DNA of 64,000 nt, taken from the NCBI GenBank assembly GCA_026413225.1, contig CM048555.1, positions 80,855,785-80,919,784 on the forward strand. Reading direction: 5' to 3'. This document shows positions 57,452 through 64,000 of the stretch, in pieces (the stretch's first letter is position 1; each line of letters starts with the position of its first letter). Under the pieces are notes generated by a model that saw only the letters and a list, made by a program, of their open reading frames with translations, made no database searches and had not been told where the DNA came from. Origin of the DNA: Otis tarda. Taxonomy: Eukaryota > Chordata > Aves > Otidiformes > Otididae. A program made the position numbers and the translations under genes.

Positions 57452-57720
57452 CCGCCGAGCGGCGGTTGAGGTTTGGCGCGCAGAGCGGCGGCGAGTGCCC
57501 GGATGAGAGCGGGGTGGGGGGGCGGCCGTCCGGACAGAAACCGGTCTCCAGCCCCCGGCATTTCCTTCACGGGGAGCCCATTCCCCTGCTCTTCCGTGCC
57601 GGGTACCTGCTGACGGCGAGCTGTGGGGCTTGGCGAGGCGCGTACAGTAAAATCCGGCGGCAGACATTTCGAGATAGCGGAGGTGCGCCCAGGGAATGAG
57701 GTGCAGTTTTCTGGGTGGGG

Positions 57721-60700
57721 TGATCCGTTCAGCTCACCCAAAGCTCTCCACCGAGAGAGGCGGTCTGTCGGGGACCGCCTTACCGGTTCAGGTTGGAGAA
57801 AGGACAGGCCTGGAGTTTGGGGGAGGTTCTCTGCTGCCTGGGCAGAGACAGGAGGCAAAGATGAGTTCCAGTTTCAGGCCTGGGTGTCTTTGGGCTCCCC
57901 ATCGGGTGATAAAAAGGAAAGAGAAGCTCCACGTTTCCCCTGACACAGCCATAGTGCTCTCCCTGAGGCATTCAGGACAAGTACTTGTCTGTAAAGACTT
58001 TTTATATTTCAGCTGCTTGTCAGCAAGGGCAAGCAAGGAATTTCCCCTTAGAATCACAATCGCCCAGCTGTATTTTATTTACCTACCCTTCCTCTAAAGC
58101 ACCAAGAGCAGGTGACAGTTGAAGCCGGAGCAGCAGAAGATGCAGCTCCTTGATCTGGCACGGTACTGACAGTCCTTCCCCCACGGCTCGAGAGGTACGG
58201 AGGAGTCCCCAGGGTCATCGACTGCAGCTTCACCATCCGTGTTTCACAGACAGAACATCTTTTCATCTTTCATAAAGTTATTGAGCGCCTCCTCAAAAGC
58301 AATTAAGCTTTTCTAGTGTTGGCATAAGCAATACATCCAGCTGTCCATATGAATATAGCTCCAGACTGGCCACCTCTCTGCATGTAAGACAATAAATAAC
58401 CGCATCCGTTTTCATTCTCTGCTAAGCAGAGGGAAGCTGAATTAGACTGAAAAATAAAGGCGCCTCCATAACGTTTTCTGTCTCCTGAGTGATTTATTCT
58501 CCTCGTAGCAGTTATCTGCCATGTAACCAACGTAACATCTCCCAAAAGGCGCTGTGTGTTCATTTTTGTCTGCGTGGATTCTGCAGTGAGCTGGGTGTTA
58601 TTTTTCAGCGCTAGATAAATCAGAACACTGAAGTGCATCGAGGCAAACGTTCATTAAAATAATTAAAATGCTGACAAGAAAATGCAGCTATGCATCCGAG
58701 CCCGTCTCCTGTTACTAAATGCAATTAAATTTGCTAGTCTCAGCCTATCCTAGTCCTTGTTTGTGCACATCCCCCAAAATCATCACCTAATAATTTCTGA
58801 GTGAGGCTTAAGAAAACAGCACTTGTGTGCCTGGGGTGACTGGGTGAGGAGAGGGCAGCAGTAAAAAACTGAACACTGCTGCAGGAAGCAGAGATTCCAT
58901 GCTTGCTTTCCCCGGGAATTACAAGGAATAGCCTGTTTGATTTCAGTGCCATTTTCCCCTAATTACAGTGATGCAAGGGAGAGCAGAATTTAGCCTGCGC
59001 GTTGTAGCTCTAATAACAGTTCCAAATGTCATCTGTGAGAAAGCTTGCCATTTGCTTTCCTCTGCTGCGAGTGACTGAAGGGCTCCTCTTGTCATACAAT
59101 ACAGAAATTCTGTCATTCCCTTTATTTTTAGAAGAGCAATTCACAGGCGGAGAGGGGAGGAGGAAGGATTTTTCTGAATGTTTATTGCTTACACATCATC
59201 CAGGAAGCTATTCACGTTCTTTATTAATTTTCTAACGATATCCAGAGACTTACTCAGTCTGAGATGTAATATGCTAAAATCCTTTCCAATTAAATGTCAC
59301 TTGAAATGAAAAGCGGAGAGGAATTTTTTAAAAGGCCATGGCTGTGGAAGATTATCAGAGGGAGCCGGGCCTGAGCAGCCCTGCCTGGTTCGGCTTTCCC
59401 CAAAACTCCGTCGAGCCCAAGGGCTTTTAAAGGTGAAATATAAAGTATTAAAATAACAGCGATTGATTAATGCGCTAATTCTGCAGGAGAATATAAAATA
59501 CAGGTGTCCCTCATGGCTGCGAGTATCTTGTGAAAAGGAATATTTAAAAATCTGGTCCTGGCTTGTGCCGATGACGTGTTAATTGCGAAGCTTTTGCCGT
59601 AGGGATTCTTTCCATGTAGCGCAAAAGCAGCCGGGCTCCGGAGGACTCTGGATGTGACCCCGGTGGAAGTGTTTCAGAGAAGCAGATCCGCAGTACTGTG
59701 GATGTTACGACCTGTTAATTAAGAATCTCTGTCCTTTACCACAACTGTTGGTACCAGCAAAATACTGAACTGTTTTTCAAGTATTTTGCTGAAGGTCTAG
59801 TTGAGTTTTCAGACCATCGGGTTTGGACGCGCTGAGGTGGTTTGAAACTGGTCATTACTGGGAGGTGGTCAACAGGATCCTTCAGCTGGCTGGGAAAATC
59901 TCAGCAGTTTTAGCATTTGCGTGTTTCAGTGTCAGGTATCTCAAGAACATCTACACCTGATGGAGCCAGCTCCACTTTGCCTTTTCCTGGTTTGTGATTG
60001 GAAAAATGTCTGTAGTTGAGTGGGAGGGACCCAGGCAACCTCTACATCTAGTCTGGATTAAAAAAAAAGTGAAGGAAAAAGCAAGTAGAAGAAGAAGTGT
60101 GTCGGTGGGGAGAAGGGTGGGCAGCAAGGAGACAGAAAGTGCTCATCCGTGAGAAGACTGATGAGGTAGGTGAGTCAATTAGTGCAAGGACAGTGGGAGT
60201 GCTCCGTTAAAAGACGAGCTGAAATGTGTGTGTATTAGTGCAAGCGAAGGAGTTGAAGCTGCGGGTGCAGGACATGAAACCAGGAATTAGGCTAACGATG
60301 ATAATAATGAGTTAGAGCTCCTGACTAGAGCACAGGCACCCGTCAGCGGTGCTCAGGGAAGATGGAAAGAAATGTATGAATGGGGATGCTGCAGAACGTG
60401 CCGTGGTTTACTAGGCTGGGGAAAGGGTGGAACAGAGCCGGTGTAGGTCAACGTGACTTCGAGCAAAGCTGGTAAAAAATTTTTCTCCTTGCTGTCCGCG
60501 GTAGCGCTAACAATCTGCCATGATTACTGAAATACCATCAGAGAAAGTGGGAGGGTTTATTAGCTGATTCTGTCTAAATTAGATTGAGGGATAAACAGAA
60601 TCTGGGTTTAACTGCTGTTTCCGATCTCAAAAGAGCAAATCAGGATTAAACTGAGGAAGCTGTTTAATGAGAGAAAATGATCTGAGAAACTTGTGCCCGG

Positions 60701-60777
60701 CACCGCTCCACCAAGCCTCAGGCACCTAACTGGGTATCTAAGTTGGGACGACAGTTGCCTTGCAGTCCCTAACGAGG
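57721..60777. other. Upstream DNA with homeodomain-motif-rich stretch
   Basis: No convincing gene or repeat. From 58640 to 59730 there is a series of homeodomain-type motifs: TAATTA at 58660 and 58960, TGATTAAT at 59464, GTTAATTGC at 59578 and TTAATTAA at 59715. The DNA is not simple-sequence, and the pattern resembles vertebrate conserved non-coding DNA. No open frame has recognisable homology. Confidence 0.4.
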
Positions 60778-60990
60778 CATAGGATCACAGAGTGATTTGA
60801 GTTGGAAGGGACCTTCAAAGGCCACCCAGTCCAACCCCCCTGCCAGGAGCAGGGACATCTCCAACCAGATCAGGTTGCTCAGAGCCCCGGCCAACCTGGC
60901 CTGGAATGTTTCCAGGGATGGGGCATCCACCACCTCTGGGCAACCTGTTCAGTGCCTCACTACCCTCAGTGTAAAAAAATGATTCAATAT
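60778..60990 (-). mobile_element. CR1 LINE 3' tail
   Basis: AGGATCACAGAGTGATTTGAG…GTTGGAAGGGACCTTCAAAGG then CAGGAGCAGGGACATCTCC. It is a reverse-oriented CR1 3' end with a small deletion near 60935 and truncation at about 60990. Confidence 0.9.
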
Positions 60991-63900
60991 TCCTAAGTTC
61001 CACTTTCTGAGGGTACGTGGTTCCTTCCAGCAACCCCAGAAGGTGCCTAGGATAACTAAAAGTTATCTTAGGATAACTTAGGATAAACTTAGGATAACCT
61101 AAGTTAGGTACTCTGGTAAGATGCTCAAAATTATGTTAAATGGACCCCAATTTTGAAGACATGAACATGGAGGAAGCTTGAAAATTCTTTCTGTCAGTGG
61201 TGCTTGAGTTGTTTAAAAATCTACTTCGTATACAGGAGGGAAAACGCTGCGTTGAAAGGCTCTGGACCTGGGTAAAAAAAAAAAAAAAACAACCTCGAAG
61301 AGAGTGATCGAGAGGACTCATCACCAAAGACAGCCTTATCTTAGGGGTGAGAAGGCTTAGGATGCGATTACGAGCGTGAAAGGGTAAGCTGGGAGGAGAA
61401 AAGGAACCCCAATGCCTTCCTCCCAAAGAGGGGGTAATGCTGAGCCCCCGATTTCAAGCCAAAGGAGAACATTTTAGTCAACCTATCTCCAGTGACCTGA
61501 AGTAGGCTGATACCGCCGCTGCGAAATGTGCTGTTTATTGACATCCCAACCGACAAGGAGACGGTGCGGCTCCTGCAAGTGTCGCAGCCGCAGATTCGGG
61601 ACTGGTGTCTTGACTCATGTCTTATGCAATCCTTCTCCTCACCAGGAGGCGAGAAAGAACCTATTAAATCAGCCCACACAGCCTCTCTAATGCCTGAGCT
61701 GAACGGGGTAGGAAATTGTGATAGATGTATGGAGCCCTTCCCCGGGTTTCAGGCAAATCAGAGGAAGGTTCCTTCAGAAAAAAAAAAATGTACAACTAAT
61801 TATGGATTTTCCAGCTGCGATAATGTTTGGAGGTCTAAGTCTTTCTTTAATTAAATCAGAGGTTTATGACTGAACGCTTCCATTATCTGGTAGGAGTCTG
61901 CAGGGAGTAGCCTTTGAATTGGTAAATCAGCTGCCTGAATAAACCACTTGTCAAGCGAAAACGTTACGTTCTTTGAGTTATGTGCTAAGTTTAAACGAGA
62001 AAATAAATAAGTTAATTTGGTGGGGATGAAAATTGACAACCTGGCAGTGCTGGAAACGGGAGTCTTTCTTTTTCCCACAGGATCAGAATAGCTCCTGCGG
62101 TACACGTTCTGTCTGTGCCGTCCTATCAGCGTGCTTCTGCTCTGACAGCGAAATCGTTTGCACTCCATCACCCATTCAGACCTTGCTTTCTGTGCTGCAC
62201 GGGGCTGCCAGACATATATTCGTTTCTGCTAATTGCGCTGGTGGCTTTTAGACACTTCAGACCTGGTTGTGCCGGGGCAACCTAGTTCTTCAGACTGATC
62301 TCCCCTATAAAACCTGCAGTAGCGTCAGGGCTCTGTGGTTGTCCCCATGGAAGCCAAGACATCTGTTTTATGTTCAAAATGTTGAGTCTATTTAAGTTTT
62401 CCATCTGTCTTCTTCAGTAGCGTACTCCCGCGTCCGTCCACCACACCAACGCCCTCATGTGTTGCGCCTGAATTACAGACCAAGGGTGGAGTTCAGTGGA
62501 CAGATACCCGAGTTTAAGTCTCTACCCAGGGGTTTCTACATGTTAATTGTGTTCTTAGATCCCTCTACAACCAGTGCCAATGCAGGATGGGATCCGGTTC
62601 AGTCTGAGGTACTCCACACCTGCCTGGAGCTGGTGGGGAGAAGGCCCTCACCCTTCTGCTACAACAGCTTTCAGTGATTCCCGAGGCATTCAACTGCCAA
62701 AAAGTGGGTATCTCCTCTGGGGTCAGTTGAGTCAGTCCACATTTGGCTCAACTCTTGTTACTTACCCACAGACATCGAGTGCCACCTGAGATGTAGCAGA
62801 GTGCCCGAGACATCCATGCGGAGCTGGTGAATCCGACACCAGACCTATGGGAGACCTGTGCCCTTATGGAAATGGAGATGCGATACCGCTGGGCATCTCA
62901 AGTAGCACTCAATGCCTACGGCTGGGCAACAGAATTGATCTCAGATTTTAATTGACCATGAAGGGAGCTTAGACACCTCATTCAGATGCAGGTGTTCACA
63001 TGTTCTCATGCTCCTCTTTCAGGAGCCCATCTTGTACTTGCAACTCTTCCTCAACACTCTTGAGAGGAGCCACTCAGTGCTCTCCAGACATGCTACCTCT
63101 GATGGCATTTTCTGAAGCAACCTGCTGTCTTTCAGCATTGACCATGAGCCTATAGTCAGTTTTTCCGTGACATCCAGATGACCAGTATTGATTAGTTGTC
63201 TTCTGTGCTCAATGATCTCACCTCTACCTTGTCTCCACTCTTCGGCCTCTTCTACCTTTGACTTCTGCCCTTCTTTCCCACTGCGAGGTTGCCCAGTCTC
63301 AGCCAACCCTTGATACCAGTTCTCTGCTCCCATCTTCAGACTGCAGAGTGTTTGGGGTGGCTGGCAGCATGGCAGTTACCTAAAGTTATATTCCTACAGT
63401 ACAGACTTCTAATCTGAGCTCAGGTGTGTAAGCTCCCTTTATCATCTGTGGGGAAAAGTCGTACTGTCTTAGGGCATGAGTCAGCTGATCTGTTTTAGAT
63501 CTCTATTTTAGGATGAGATGAAGCATGCCCTCAAAGTTTCTGTTCTTCTGTGTTGACTTTAAAGGGAACCCAGGATGACTTGCCTAAATGGCGATATCTG
63601 TGCTATGAAAGTCTATCTTTGATCTGATGAGTCGCAACAACGAAGAGCAAGGGTGACTTCATCCATTATATGTTCATCTTTGGAGTGGATTCACTCAATC
63701 TTGACTTCTGCTACGTGGCTAATACGCTGTTGCACTGTTCACTCCTTTCTTCTTTGCCTCTGTTCCAGGACAGGATCTTGCTTAATACTCCCAGGAGTTT
63801 ATAGACAAGATCTATTGTCACCCTTCCCTTCCTCTGTGCTTCCCTGTCCTCCATCTGCCTTTAATCTTTGTCCTCCGTGGTCACCAATGCAGAAGTTTCT

Positions 63901-64000
63901 TGATCATCCCCACACTTGCCTCAAATATCTCACACTGTCTCCTTTGCGCTCGCTTTCATCCCGTCCACTTCTCTCTCCTTACACCCTCATTCTTGACTGC
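60991..64000. other. Upstream intergenic DNA without recognised gene
   Basis: Apart from the tandem repeat at 61046-61110 and a poly-A run at 61274-61290 I see no gene. Open frames are short (up to about 108 codons) and without recognisable homology. The last 1.5 kb is more GC-balanced and repeat-free. No zinc-finger frame (EGR4 lies on this side of ALMS1 in human) is present. Confidence 0.5.
61046..61110. repeat. Short tandem repeat, CTTAGGATAA-type unit
   Basis: Units CTTAGGATAA, CTTAGGATAAA and CTTAGGATAAC stand in a row at 61067-61098, with degenerate units (CCTAGGATAA, CTAAGTTAGG) on each side. A minisatellite of 10-11 bp period. Confidence 0.85.

Larger units (their letters stand above)
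56980..57720. promoter_or_regulatory. ALMS1: CpG-rich promoter region of ALMS1
   Basis: A block of dense CpG and high GC surrounds exon 1, against AT-rich DNA on both sides. It has no TATA box near the start codon, as is usual for a widely expressed gene. GC boxes, NRF-1-like sites and an RFX half-site lie 20-200 bp upstream of the ATG (separate entries). Long open frames on both strands here are by-products of GC richness. The transcription start cannot be fixed from sequence alone. Confidence 0.75.

Noticed and set aside
56980-57699. 239-codon plus-strand open frame across the ALMS1 promoter
   Set aside because: Pro/Arg/Ala-rich translation from a CpG island, no homology, overlaps ALMS1 exon 1 on the other strand; a GC-content artefact.
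57292-57858. 188-codon minus-strand open frame upstream of ALMS1
   Set aside because: Same GC-rich region, no recognised motif, not in frame with exon 1.
57721-64000. EGR4, the human upstream neighbour of ALMS1
   Set aside because: No C2H2 zinc-finger frame or other EGR4-like coding sequence is visible; it must lie outside the window or be absent.

Overview
This is vertebrate nuclear DNA, almost certainly from a bird. Coding blocks are short and split by introns with GT/AG borders. The interspersed repeats are mostly chicken-repeat-1 (CR1) LINE 3' fragments ending in the ATTCTATGATTCT-type tail, and there is one avian-type ERV LTR. I see no tRNA, rRNA, CRISPR or operon structure.

The window is dominated by one minus-strand gene, which I identify as ALMS1 (Alstrom syndrome 1, a centrosome and basal-body protein). 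I could place 13 coding exons between the start codon at 57256 and a splice donor after 2122. Each has canonical splice sites and every phase agrees with its neighbours: the exons sum to 7575 nt, exactly 2525 codons with no stop. Identity rests on collinear short blocks shared with human ALMS1 as I remember it. Examples are an E-x-W...LP-E-x-D block in exon 4, QDS...SP.LPLL in exon 5, RSEPEGCS in exon 8, SCVHITL and TQITTESP in exon 10, [11 protein letters not shown] in exon 11, IKHKEGI in exon 12, and [11 protein letters not shown] and STIDTARLI in exon 13. The C-terminal exons with the ALMS motif lie beyond the left edge.

Layout, right to left along transcription: 57.46-64 kb is upstream DNA with no recognised gene, one CR1 tail, a small tandem repeat and a homeodomain-site-rich stretch (58.6-59.7 kb). 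A CpG-rich promoter with NRF-1-like sites, GC boxes and an RFX half-site covers about 57.0-57.7 kb. Exons 1-2 (short acidic N-terminus) are followed by an 11.8 kb intron holding an old CR1 split by a solo LTR and a younger CR1 piece. Exons 3-4 are followed by a 9.9 kb intron with a perfect 15-bp-arm hairpin. Exons 5-6 include the largest exon, 2.2 kb. Intron 6 carries two CR1 copies in opposite orientation. Exons 7-9 are followed by an 8.9 kb intron with several CR1 copies. Exon 10 is 1.76 kb, then come exons 11, 12 and 13 (1.18 kb) and a partial last intron.

The most notable biology is that the bird ALMS1 lacks the long array of about 47-residue repeats that fills mammalian exon 8. It also has only one copy of a short exon module that looks like three successive related units in human. 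I found no evidence for a wholly new system. The second-look items are gene-structure differences, hairpins, inverted CR1 pairs and candidate regulatory DNA.
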